Assembly: GCA_964503145.1 (NCBI GenBank)
Contig: CAZCYV010000015.1
Coordinates: 1-64,000, forward strand
DNA: 64,000 nucleotides
DNA from: RBG-16-57-11 sp964503145
GTDB taxonomy: Bacteria > Chloroflexota > Anaerolineae > Anaerolineales > UBA4823
Reading direction: 5' to 3'
Positions 57,156-64,000 of the stretch are shown piece after piece; position 1 is the stretch's first letter, and the number at the start of each line of letters is the position of its first letter. The notes under the pieces were generated by a model. It saw nothing but the letters and a program-made list of their open reading frames with translations. It searched no databases and was not told the DNA's origin. Position numbers and translations under genes: made by a program.

Positions 57156-58004
57156 TTACCTGCGGCTTTCCGTCAGTCGGCCCTCTTGTATGGCCAGCTT
57201 TTCCATATAGGCCAGTAAGTAATAAGCGCCGATCAGGAATAGCACACACAAGATGATCAGCAGGAGGATCTCTATTCCGACGTTCAGGAAACCCAACGCC
57301 GGGCCAGATGGGAAGATGAGTTGACGCATGGCATCCATGCCCAGCGTGAGCGGGATGATGGAGGCTCCTACTGCGACCCAAAAGCCCAGATTCTTGACCG
57401 GGAAGTAGAAGCCAGAGAGCAGGTAAACCGGTTCTTGGGCCAGGTTTGCCAGGTGCCAGGCCTCCCGGCTTAGCAACAGAAAGGCCGAAGCGGACATCAT
57501 CCCCATGCCGTAGAGCGCCACCATTGCCAGAACAAAGACGGCAAAGAGCTGAACGAAACTGGCGACCTGATACTGTACGCCGAACAGCCAGCTTCCAATG
57601 CCGATGATCACCAGGGCGCGCAAGGTAGAAGCGACCAGACCGCCCAGCGCCATGCCCAACAGGATGGCCATCATCGAGCCAGGCGCCATGATATACAACG
57701 CTAAGTTCCCCTGCTCCTTCTCCCAATAGAGCTGGCTGGACATAGACCACAAGACGTTCAACCAGAAGGCGGTCATTGCGCCTCCCAGCACCACGAAGCC
57801 AACGTATTCTTCGGGCGCGCCGATGGCGCGGTAAATGAATACATACGCTGCGACCGAGAGCAGGGGTAGAAAGATTTCGAAGAACATCCACGACTTCTCG
57901 CGCTGCTGACCGATGACCCGCGGGTAGGCGCGGGCTACGACGGTCTGCAGGAAAAGCCGCCAACCGGTGTTCTTGGGGACGCGCAGGGCGGGAGAGTCAA
58001 GCAT
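57156..58004 (-). CDS. ABC-2 type exporter permease (first)
   Basis: 282 residues from the ATG at 58004, 16 nt after the ATPase stop codon; a longer frame to 58079 overlaps that gene. Cytoplasmic N-terminal segment, then about six helices (FFEIFLPLLSVAAYVFIYRA, FVVLGGAMTAFWLNVLWSM, GMALGGLVASTLRALVIIGIGSW). The pair with the following permease forms a heterodimeric channel for the ATPase. Related to DrrB/NodJ-type exporters. Confidence 0.9.
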   Translation of the reverse strand: MLDSPALRVPKNTGWRLFLQTVVARAYPRVIGQQREKSWMFFEIFLPLLSVAAYVFIYRAIGAPEEYVGFVVLGGAMTAFWLNVLWSMSSQLYWEKEQGNLALYIMAPGSMMAILLGMALGGLVASTLRALVIIGIGSWLFGVQYQVASFVQLFAVFVLAMVALYGMGMMSASAFLLLSREAWHLANLAQEPVYLLSGFYFPVKNLGFWVAVGASIIPLTLGMDAMRQLIFPSGPALGFLNVGIEILLLIILCVLFLIGAYYLLAYMEKLAIQEGRLTESRR

Positions 58005-58020
58005 CGGCAGGGGTCCTGTT

Positions 58021-59031
58021 CTAGCCTTCTGTTTCGGCGCGCTCGACTTCTGCCATGCTGCGGCCGACCAGCTCGACAAATACGTCCTCCAGCGTCGGTT
58101 CGCGCTTTTGGAGATTGAGCAGGTGAATGTTGGCGCGCGTCAGCATACTGACGACGTTGGGAAGTACATCGTCGGCGGCCAAGATCATCTCGATGGCGTC
58201 AAAGCCGTCGTGTGGGGTTCGGATGACTTTGCGCACGCCCGGCAACGCGTTGAGCGCCTCGATGGAGACGCCGTTCAGCGCATTGACCTCGATACGGTAG
58301 ATGGCATCCTTTTGGAGCGCCCGCTTGAGGTTGGCCGGCGAATCGCAGGCCAGAACCCGGCCTTTGTTGATAATCGCCACCCGGTCGCACAACTCGTCGG
58401 CCTCTACCATGTAATGAGTGGTGAGCAGCAGGGTGCGGCTGGGATCTCTGTCCACCCAGGCGCGGATGAACTGGCGCACTTCACGCGATGCGCCAACGTC
58501 CAGCCCAAGCGTTGGCTCGTCGAGAAATAATACATCTGGGTCGGTCAGGAAGCCGCGCACGATGTTCATCTTCTGGCGCAGACCGGTCGAAAGATCGGAC
58601 GATTTAGTGTTCATGCGATCCGCCAGGCCCACGATCTCCAAAAGCTCTTTGATGCGTTGGTTGGCTATCTTGGTTGGAATGCCGTAAAACTGGGCGAACA
58701 TCCACAGGTTTTCGCGCACCGTGAGCAGCCCATAGCCGGATGATTCGCCGCCGGAAACCATGTTGATGCGCTGGCGTACCTGGCTGGCCTGGCGAACGAC
58801 GTCGAACCCGGCAACCATTGCCTGACCCTGGCTCGGCGCTAACAAGGTGGTCAGGATTTTGATCATCGTGGTCTTCCCAGCGCCATTGGGACCGAGCAAG
58901 CCAAACAACTCGCCGGGGTGCACTTCGAGATTGACCTGTTGCAAGGCGGTGAGCGACTTCGGCTCGGATTTTTTGCCGCCGCGTATTTTGTAGATGCGCC
59001 ACAAATCGGTGGCTTTGATGGCAAAATTCAT
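58021..59031 (-). CDS. ABC exporter ATPase (DrrA/NatA-like)
   Basis: 336 residues. Walker A GPNGAGKTT (~48), signature LSTGLRQKM (variant of LSGGQ), Walker B VLFLDEPTLGLD, H-loop LLTTHYMVEADEL. The C-terminal ~90 residues form the DUF4162-like domain found in ABC-2 exporters. Uncommon: signature Gly pair replaced by Thr-Gly. Head of the operon with two permeases, the dual kinase and the TPR protein. Direct repeats upstream may control it. Confidence 0.95.
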   Translation of the reverse strand: MNFAIKATDLWRIYKIRGGKKSEPKSLTALQQVNLEVHPGELFGLLGPNGAGKTTMIKILTTLLAPSQGQAMVAGFDVVRQASQVRQRINMVSGGESSGYGLLTVRENLWMFAQFYGIPTKIANQRIKELLEIVGLADRMNTKSSDLSTGLRQKMNIVRGFLTDPDVLFLDEPTLGLDVGASREVRQFIRAWVDRDPSRTLLLTTHYMVEADELCDRVAIINKGRVLACDSPANLKRALQKDAIYRIEVNALNGVSIEALNALPGVRKVIRTPHDGFDAIEMILAADDVLPNVVSMLTRANIHLLNLQKREPTLEDVFVELVGRSMAEVERAETEG

Positions 59032-59075
59032 GGCTTGATCGACAAAAATATCAAGATTGTTGGCTGAGTGTAGGG

Positions 59076-59093
59076 TAATCGTAGGTTAATCGT
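59076..59093. promoter_or_regulatory. 7-4-7 direct repeat upstream of the ABC/kinase operon
   Basis: TAATCGT (59076-59082) and TAATCGT (59087-59093) are identical 7-mers with a 4-bp gap, one helical turn apart. The 7-4-7 layout is that of PhoB/OmpR-type response-regulator boxes. Located 45 bp upstream of the ATPase ATG. Confidence 0.45.
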
Positions 59094-59155
59094 CGAGTAA
59101 GAAATCGAGGTCTCTGGTATAGTAGGAATCGAAGGGCGATTTCTCTTCTTCTCCT

Positions 59156-59207
59156 CCTTAGAGAGAGCCGGGGGCGGCGAACCCGGCTCTCGGTGATTCT
59201 AAGGCCA
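59156..59207 (-). terminator. Hairpin terminating the ATL-tag pair
   Basis: Core stem GAGAGCCGGG/CCCGGCTCTC (59163-59172 with 59182-59191), and an outer arm CCTTAGA/TCTAAGG. Lies 10 nt after the tag stop codon on the minus strand. No T-tract is present, so termination may be weak or Rho-assisted. Rest of 59032-59216 holds only promoter-like AT-rich sequence. Confidence 0.55.
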
Positions 59208-59216
59208 GAGTGGGAA

Positions 59217-59780
59217 TTATATCTGGTGGTAACGAAAACAATCGACGGTGTGATCGTTTACCATGCCGGTTGCCTGCATGTGGGCGTAGCAGATGGTCGA
59301 GCCAACAAAGCGAAAGCCGCGTCGCAGCAAGTCTTTGCTCATGGCGTCGGATTCGGCGGTGCGAGCGGGTATCTCTGCCACGCTGGTCCAGGCGTTCTTG
59401 CGCGTTTTGCCGTCGGTAAAACGCCAGATGTAGGCGTCGAAGCTGCCAAATTCTTCGACGACTTTGAGAAAAGCGCGCGCGTTGGTGACCGTAGCCTGGA
59501 CTTTGAGACGGTTACGAATGATGCCAGGGTTAGCGAGCAGCTCGGCGATTTTATTCTCGTCATAGGCGGCGATCTTGTGTGGATCAAAACCATCGAATGC
59601 CTGGCGAAAGTTTTCGCGTTTGTAGAGGATGGTGCGCCAGCTCAAACCGGCCTGAAAACCTTCCAGGATGAGAAACTCCCATAGTTTGTAGTCATCATGG
59701 ATGGGGACGCCCCATTCCAGATCATGGTAATCCACGTACAGCGGGTCGTTAAGCGGGACCCAGGCGCAGCGTTGAAGCAT
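59217..59780 (-). CDS. tag: DNA-3-methyladenine glycosylase I
   Basis: Excises 3-methyladenine from alkylated DNA, starting base excision repair. 187 residues, normal. RCAWVP at the start supplies the first zinc Cys; YHDLEWGVP, LEGFQAGLSW (catalytic-region Glu), NPGIIRNRLKV, and the terminal zinc ligands in NDHTVDCFRYH. The ATG shares one base with the ATL stop codon (TGATG), so the two genes are translationally coupled. Confidence 0.96.
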   Translation of the reverse strand: MLQRCAWVPLNDPLYVDYHDLEWGVPIHDDYKLWEFLILEGFQAGLSWRTILYKRENFRQAFDGFDPHKIAAYDENKIAELLANPGIIRNRLKVQATVTNARAFLKVVEEFGSFDAYIWRFTDGKTRKNAWTSVAEIPARTAESDAMSKDLLRRGFRFVGSTICYAHMQATGMVNDHTVDCFRYHQI

Positions 59781-60154
59781 CAGGGTTTGTCCTTTCCTGG
59801 ACCACTCCAGCCAAAAAGGTTAAGGTCGATCCGCTCACGGTTATCGAAGACCACGCCTTCGGCCTCTAACAGCTGCCGCTGGTGGGTTTCGCTGCCGCCG
59901 CGCAGGCTTATCTTTCCCTGGGCGTTGACCACACGTTGCCAGGGGACGCCTTCGGGGCAAGCGGCCATGGCGCCACCCACCCAGCGCGCGCCGAAAGCGC
60001 GATAATCCTGCTCAGAGACGCCAGGAGGCGCGCCGACCCAGGAGGCTATCTGGCCATAGGTAGCGACTTTGCCGGCGGGGATTTGCCGGGTGATTTCCCA
60101 AACCCGCGCCCGGAATTCATGCGGGTTGGGAGGAGAAGTAAAACCGGGAGACAT
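59780..60154 (-). CDS. Alkyltransferase-like protein (ATL, MGMT family without active-site Cys)
   Basis: 124 residues. DNA-binding part of MGMT: ITRQIPAGKVATYGQIA, ARWVGGAMAACPEGVPWQRVV. The methyl-acceptor PCHRV of O6-alkylguanine transferases reads PWQRV (Trp72), the hallmark of ATL proteins, which bind O6-alkylguanine and recruit nucleotide excision repair rather than repairing directly. UvrA is encoded in the same window, though 33 kb away. The gene is coupled to tag by a 1-nt overlap. Confidence 0.92.
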   Translation of the reverse strand: MSPGFTSPPNPHEFRARVWEITRQIPAGKVATYGQIASWVGAPPGVSEQDYRAFGARWVGGAMAACPEGVPWQRVVNAQGKISLRGGSETHQRQLLEAEGVVFDNRERIDLNLFGWSGPGKDKP

Positions 60155-60373
60155 CTATACTCTCTCCTGTAATAGGTGACCATCATATGCAACTATAACA
60201 CGAACGTATGTTCGGCGCAAGGATCGAATAGGCGCTTGGGTAAGGTGCACGCATCTAATTCTCCTTCAGACAAAAATGGGCGGCATGGCTTATCCTCAGC
60301 GCTCACAAGGTTCTGGCCGGTCTGCCCCAGATGGAAAATTAAGATGCGTTTGCCTCAGAACAATCCATCTGAT

Positions 60374-60400
60374 AAAAAAACCCCGCCGGCGGGGTTTTTT
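60374..60400. terminator. Bidirectional terminator next to tRNA-Ala
   Basis: Perfect palindrome CCCCGCCGGCGGGG (60381-60394) flanked by an A7 and a T6 run, so it works on both strands. On the minus strand it ends the tRNA transcript 5 nt downstream of the tRNA 3' end. Region 60155-60373 contains nothing else I can name. Confidence 0.9.
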
Positions 60401-60404
60401 CAGG

Positions 60405-60477
60405 TGGACCTGAGGGGATTCGAACCCCTGACCTCCTCAGTGCGATTGAGGCGCGCTCCCAACTGCGCTACAGGCCC
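60405..60477 (-). tRNA. tRNA-Ala (anticodon CGC)
   Basis: Folded by hand on the minus strand. Acceptor arm GGGCCTG pairs with CAGGTCC, D-arm GCGC/GCGC, anticodon stem CCTCA/TGAGG with loop ATCGCAC (anticodon CGC, reading GCG codons), T-arm AGGGG-TTCGAAT-CCCCT. The acceptor has the G3-U70 pair that identifies tRNA-Ala, and discriminator A. 73 nt; the CCA end is not encoded in full (CCT follows), so it is added after transcription. Confidence 0.95.
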
Positions 60478-60564
60478 TCTCCAAGAGCGGATGAATTGTA
60501 TCCCTCACTCACAGGAATGTCAAGCAATCGGCCGCACCCGCCGTGCCACGTTCGGCTACGTGGA

Positions 60565-61254
60565 TCAGTGCCCCATTGGCAACACCTGCCTGCACTGTGG
60601 GTAATTCGGACAACCATAAAACTGCTTGCCCTGATGCTCGCCGCTCTTTACAGTGCGTATCACCATTGGCACACCACACTTAGGACACAAGGGCGCCAAT
60701 GACGAAGATGCAGGTCGAGATGATCTAGCTGGCTGGGGCGCAGATGCCGGCATGTCTATATACTGCACTAATCGCTCCGCGATCTCGTTGGGATTATAGC
60801 CTGATCGGGCCGAAAATCGCACCAATGGCAATCCAGCCGCTTCGAACACCTGATCTATGAACTCATCCCGCATCTGTCGATCCGGGCGCGAATGGCTGCT
60901 ATCGTCCAGTTCGACCCCGACCAACGGGCGCATTGTGCCGGGCTGGCACACCAGAAAATCAACGTGTTTTTGAGCGATCCGTCCACGGTAAGACGCGTTT
61001 TCATTGGGGCGGACAACAAAGAATACATCGATCAAATTCACTTTTGGACAGACAATCGCCCGATTGCCGATCGCCGTGTTCAGGACTTGATAAAAAGATC
61101 TTTCAGCAGGTGATAAGAAATCATCACGCACCCGATAGGGGAGTTGATCGACTCGGCTCTGCTGAAATGTTGTTCCACCAGGTGCCCCAAGTTTAATACC
61201 AAACCAACTTAACACTGTGGCAAGGCAGCCCGGGTTTTGTTCGCTAGATTTCAT
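60565..61254 (-). CDS. DUF2726 protein with topoisomerase-type zinc ribbon
   Basis: 229 residues. Residues ~40-165 fit DUF2726 (a PD-(D/E)XK-like fold): FLSPAERSFYQVL, CPKVNLIDVF, KHVDFLVCQPGTMRPLVGVELDDSSH, MRDEFIDQVFEAAGLPLVRF. Residues ~190-225 are the topoisomerase I zinc ribbon CPKCG-PMVIRT...GCPNYPQC. The VELDD core resembles a nuclease active site, so DNA-related function is possible. Upstream is DUF5995, whose stop codon overlaps this start by 11 nt. The tRNA follows. Confidence 0.87.
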   Translation of the reverse strand: MKSSEQNPGCLATVLSWFGIKLGAPGGTTFQQSRVDQLPYRVRDDFLSPAERSFYQVLNTAIGNRAIVCPKVNLIDVFFVVRPNENASYRGRIAQKHVDFLVCQPGTMRPLVGVELDDSSHSRPDRQMRDEFIDQVFEAAGLPLVRFSARSGYNPNEIAERLVQYIDMPASAPQPARSSRPASSSLAPLCPKCGVPMVIRTVKSGEHQGKQFYGCPNYPQCRQVLPMGH

Positions 61255-61945
61255 CAGTGACTCTCCATGGGCAGATCAGTTTGCCGGTTGCCAGCGCCTC
61301 CTGTTCCACGGTCTGCGCCAGCCGCTGACGCTCCGCCTGCGCCGTCTCCAGAAGCTGCAGTGTGTAACGCCAGACATTCTCGCGCCAGCGCGCCAGCAGC
61401 GCCGAGATCAGCTTCTCGTCCAGCGGGCCGCACAGCCGATCGATCAGATCCATCACCGGCATCGCCGGCTCCAGCACCTGATCCTGCACCGCGTCCACCG
61501 TGCGGGCGATGATCTCGTTCACCCGGCGGTAATCGGCGTAGCGAGCAGCGCGCCGCTCTGGAGGGAGATCGCGCCATTCCGGCTGCAGCATATCCGCCGT
61601 CGAAAACACCAGATCGTAATTGATGTGGGCGTTGACGCCGATGAGCAGCTTCTGCAGCGCAGTGCTGCGCGGGTCGCCGGCCAGCCGGTGAGCCTGCTGC
61701 CAGACGCGCGGCGCCGAAGCAGGATCCCGATCGTAAGCCTCCAGGGCGACGAAATAATAGGTGGCGAAATGGTCCACCAGACCATCCACCCACAGGGGAT
61801 CGAAAAATTCACCCTGACGGGCGGCAGCGCGCATGTTGCAGGTCATCAGGTAGTAGCAATCCAGGAAGATGGCGCGCGGGTCGGCGGCGGGTTTCCATTG
61901 CTGGAGCAGGGATTGCATGCGTTGCAGGGTGGTATCGTGGGTCAT
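61244..61945 (-). CDS. DUF5995 family protein
   Basis: 233 residues from the ATG at 61945; a TTG start at 61957 would overlap the upstream stop codon. Helical, with the family's GVNAHINYDL motif at ~100, FFDPLWVDGLVDHFATYYF at ~48-66, and CYYLMTCNM near the start. Function unknown. Located directly after the solute-binding protein gene (8 nt) and overlapping the DUF2726 gene by 11 nt, so it is part of that transcript. Confidence 0.78.
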   Translation of the reverse strand: MTHDTTLQRMQSLLQQWKPAADPRAIFLDCYYLMTCNMRAAARQGEFFDPLWVDGLVDHFATYYFVALEAYDRDPASAPRVWQQAHRLAGDPRSTALQKLLIGVNAHINYDLVFSTADMLQPEWRDLPPERRAARYADYRRVNEIIARTVDAVQDQVLEPAMPVMDLIDRLCGPLDEKLISALLARWRENVWRYTLQLLETAQAERQRLAQTVEQEALATGKLICPWRVTDEI

Positions 61946-61953
61946 ATGACAGC

Positions 61954-64000
61954 TCAATCTTTGCTCAGGGCATAGAAATACAGCCCTGGCAGGATGGGGT
62001 TGCTGTACCAGCCGCGCACCCAGCGCTGCTGATAGCGCCGTCCCAGCGACTGGTACATCAGGATTACTGGCGCCTGCTCGTAGAACAAGCGGTTGAACTC
62101 GGCGTAGACCTGTGTCCGCCGCGCCGGGTCTTGCTCGGCTACGCCGCGGTCGATGATCTCTTTAAAGCGCCGGGTGAGGTCTGCTGGCAAGTTGAGTTGG
62201 CTGCCGAAATTGACCAGGGTATAGGGGACAACCCAGTTATGCGGGTCATGGATGTCCTCGATCCAACTGCCGGTGTAAATCGGCAGGCGGTCTTCGGCGT
62301 AGCGATTCCAATAGTCGTCGCTTTCCAGCGCCGCCGCCTCGACTTTGAACTTCGGGTTCAGCCGGGTCAGTTCGCGCTGGAAGATCTCGGCGATCTTCTG
62401 GCGGGGCAGGCTCCCCTGGGGATAAGGCAGTTTGAGGGCGAAGCCAACGTCCCAGACGCTCGGCCCGCCAAAGCTGGCCTGGCGAAATTCATCCTGGCAG
62501 CGCGCCGGGTCATACTCGTAATGCGGCGCGTCAGCCTCATAGCCGATCATCCCCGGCAACATCACTGTGAACGAACGCTCCCCCTCGCCTAACATGACCT
62601 CCTGCAGGTAACTCTCATAATAGAAGCAGAACTGGAACGCCCGGCGCACGTGAATATTGGAGAAGAACTCTGGCGGGACGCCCTTACCGTCCAGTTTGGC
62701 GCTGCCGATCAGGTCGTTGCCATCGCGGGCGTTGATCTGCCAGTTCATGAAGATGTCGTAGTCGCGGCTGGCGACGGGAAAGCCTCGGATTACCTCCAGC
62801 GGCCCCAGCAGGTTGCTGCTAAACTGGCATTGTTGATCACTGAGCTGGCAGACCGCGCTGGTCAGGCGGTCCAACTCAGGCCATTCGGTGTTGTTGGCAG
62901 TATGGATCGAGTCGGTCTCGCCGTTGCGCAATGCCGCCAGGCGGGCGTCGAACTCCCGCTGATAGCGAATGACCACCGTCTTCAGCGCTGGAGCGCCCAC
63001 TGGCCCGTCAGGCCAGGCAGGTTCGCGGCGCCAGTAACTCTCGTTGGCCTTCAGCACGATCTGTTCCCCCGGCGTCCAGTTTTCCAGGCGATAGGGGCCG
63101 GTGCCCATCGCCCCGGCACCCAGCGGGGTCTTGTTTAAATCCGCGGCGCTGCGTCCGTAATAGTTCTGCCAGGTAGCGCAGTCGCCATCCCAGCCGCCGT
63201 TGGCGATTGTCCAGGCCTTGGAGCGGATGCTGCCCCAGCCATTCGCCAGAGTGACCAGAAATGGCGCCCAGGGTTGCGCCAGACGGAAGATCACCACCCC
63301 GCTGGCGGGATCGGCGTAGATGGCCTGCTGCAGCCGCTGGCACACCTGCAGTAGCCGCCCGGGATCGGCTTTCTTCAGCCCGGCGGGGTCGTCTATCAGC
63401 GCCGGATCGATCAGCGCCGCCACGTCGTATACCCCCACCCCAAAGATCGGCTCGGTCAGCAGCCACATCGGCGAATGCGATCCGCCCTGCAGGATGTTGC
63501 GCTGGAAGGTGTAAACCACGTCCTGAGGAGTCAACGGGCTGCCGTCGTGGAAAGTCACCCCGGGGCGGATCTTGAAGGTGTAGGTCAGACCATCTGCCGA
63601 GATGCCGCCGTTCTCGCGGCTGGGCACTTCCAACGCAAGCTGAGGCACGAGCCGGTTGGGATCATCCCGATAAAAGAAGACCAGGGTATCGTAAACGTTT
63701 TGGATGATCTGTAGCCCCGAAACCTCATAATCCAGCGCCGGGTCCAGTGTGTCTGGCTCGCCGGTATTGATATGCACGTAGGTATGCGGGTCTTTGGAAT
63801 GCACCACCGGTAACGTCGGGATGGGGGTGTTCGTTGGCGGGGCAGGCGGCAGCTGTGTGGAAACAGCGGGCGTCTCGCTGATTTGCAGACCCAGCGACTG
63901 CGGGGTGGTCGCCGCCGGCGGGGTCGGCGTCCCGTCCCCGCGCAGGCCGAGCAACGCCAGCGTCCCGCCCCCCAGGGTGAGACACAGGATCGCCAGCACC
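61954..64000 (-). CDS. Family 5 extracellular solute-binding protein, 5' end beyond the window
   Basis: At least 681 residues; the frame stays open to the window edge, so the N-terminus may be incomplete. Hydrophobic segment and TPTPP-rich linker come first, then SBP_bac_5 features: HINTGEPDTLDPALDY, GISADGLTYTFKIRPGVTFHDGSPLTPQDVVYTF, and a C-terminal YEQAPVILMYQSLGRRYQQRW. Binds peptides, nickel or sugars for an ABC importer, whose other subunits would lie outside. It is followed by DUF5995 at 8 nt. Confidence 0.9.
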   Translation of the reverse strand, partial: VLAILCLTLGGGTLALLGLRGDGTPTPPAATTPQSLGLQISETPAVSTQLPPAPPTNTPIPTLPVVHSKDPHTYVHINTGEPDTLDPALDYEVSGLQIIQNVYDTLVFFYRDDPNRLVPQLALEVPSRENGGISADGLTYTFKIRPGVTFHDGSPLTPQDVVYTFQRNILQGGSHSPMWLLTEPIFGVGVYDVAALIDPALIDDPAGLKKADPGRLLQVCQRLQQAIYADPASGVVIFRLAQPWAPFLVTLANGWGSIRSKAWTIANGGWDGDCATWQNYYGRSAADLNKTPLGAGAMGTGPYRLENWTPGEQIVLKANESYWRREPAWPDGPVGAPALKTVVIRYQREFDARLAALRNGETDSIHTANNTEWPELDRLTSAVCQLSDQQCQFSSNLLGPLEVIRGFPVASRDYDIFMNWQINARDGNDLIGSAKLDGKGVPPEFFSNIHVRRAFQFCFYYESYLQEVMLGEGERSFTVMLPGMIGYEADAPHYEYDPARCQDEFRQASFGGPSVWDVGFALKLPYPQGSLPRQKIAEIFQRELTRLNPKFKVEAAALESDDYWNRYAEDRLPIYTGSWIEDIHDPHNWVVPYTLVNFGSQLNLPADLTRRFKEIIDRGVAEQDPARRTQVYAEFNRLFYEQAPVILMYQSLGRRYQQRWVRGWYSNPILPGLYFYALSKD

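Overview
The window looks like a chromosomal segment of a Chloroflexota bacterium, most likely Anaerolineae. This rests on recognised protein families and style only: Thr/Pro-rich 'TPT' linkers next to membrane anchors on several exported proteins, eukaryote-like Ser/Thr kinases with FHA and TPR partners, fairly high GC, and many extended -10 promoters (TGnTATAAT), some almost touching the start codon. It is not phage, plasmid or integron DNA. I found no transposase, integrase, CRISPR array or rRNA. One tRNA gene is present. No gene-free stretch exceeds about 300 bases.

Layout. (1) 1-6.2 kb: uppP (cut by the window edge) and tgt on the minus strand, then a class III aminotransferase, a soluble GAF/PAS histidine kinase and a CpXC zinc-ribbon protein on the plus strand. 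(2) 6.2-14.1 kb: an FHA/winged-helix regulator divergent from a membrane Ser/Thr kinase, then a minus-strand run (AAA ATPase, glycerophosphodiesterase, orphan CoA-transferase beta subunit, membrane-anchored GH3 protein). (3) 14.2-24.1 kb: a GT2 glycosyltransferase, recJ, then a central-metabolism cluster yvcK-gap-pgk-Ser/Thr kinase-tpiA followed by an HExxH membrane protein. Strong intercistronic hairpins follow gap and pgk. (4) 24.2-36.6 kb: uvrA, a specialised NusG/RfaH-like factor, and envelope or polysaccharide genes (gmd, a UPF0104 flippase-like protein, a low-molecular-weight tyrosine phosphatase, a polytopic GT-C/DUF2142-like protein, two lipoprotein enzymes).

(5) 36.6-45.2 kb is the most unusual part, a lipid or granule island. 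It holds an SRPBCC/DUF1997-like protein, a PhaR-type regulator, a phasin, an SCP2 lipid carrier, a 732-residue fusion containing a domain like the cyanobacterial acyl-ACP reductase (COG5322), an SDR epimerase overlapping a PlsC-type acyltransferase (a pair that strongly resembles mycobacterial Rv0501-Rv0502 from memory), a second SCP2 protein and a patatin lipase. The phasin and SCP2 genes diverge from two near-consensus promoters, and a perfect 9-5-9 palindrome lies exactly between their -35 boxes. This is a candidate operator for the PhaR-like protein.

(6) 45.3-51.4 kb: DUF2177, alpha/beta hydrolase, M20 peptidase, a large unknown protein, and a histidine kinase with an Asn-Gly tract. (7) 51.4-59.1 kb: a five-gene minus-strand operon of an ABC-2 exporter (ATPase and two permeases), a 994-residue protein with two divergent kinase domains, and a TPR/transmembrane protein. 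(8) 59.2-64 kb: an alkylation-repair pair (ATL and tag), tRNA-Ala(CGC) with a terminator, DUF2726 and DUF5995 proteins, and a family 5 solute-binding protein cut by the window edge.

All assignments come from reading the translated sequence. No database search was run, and comparisons with named proteins are from memory.
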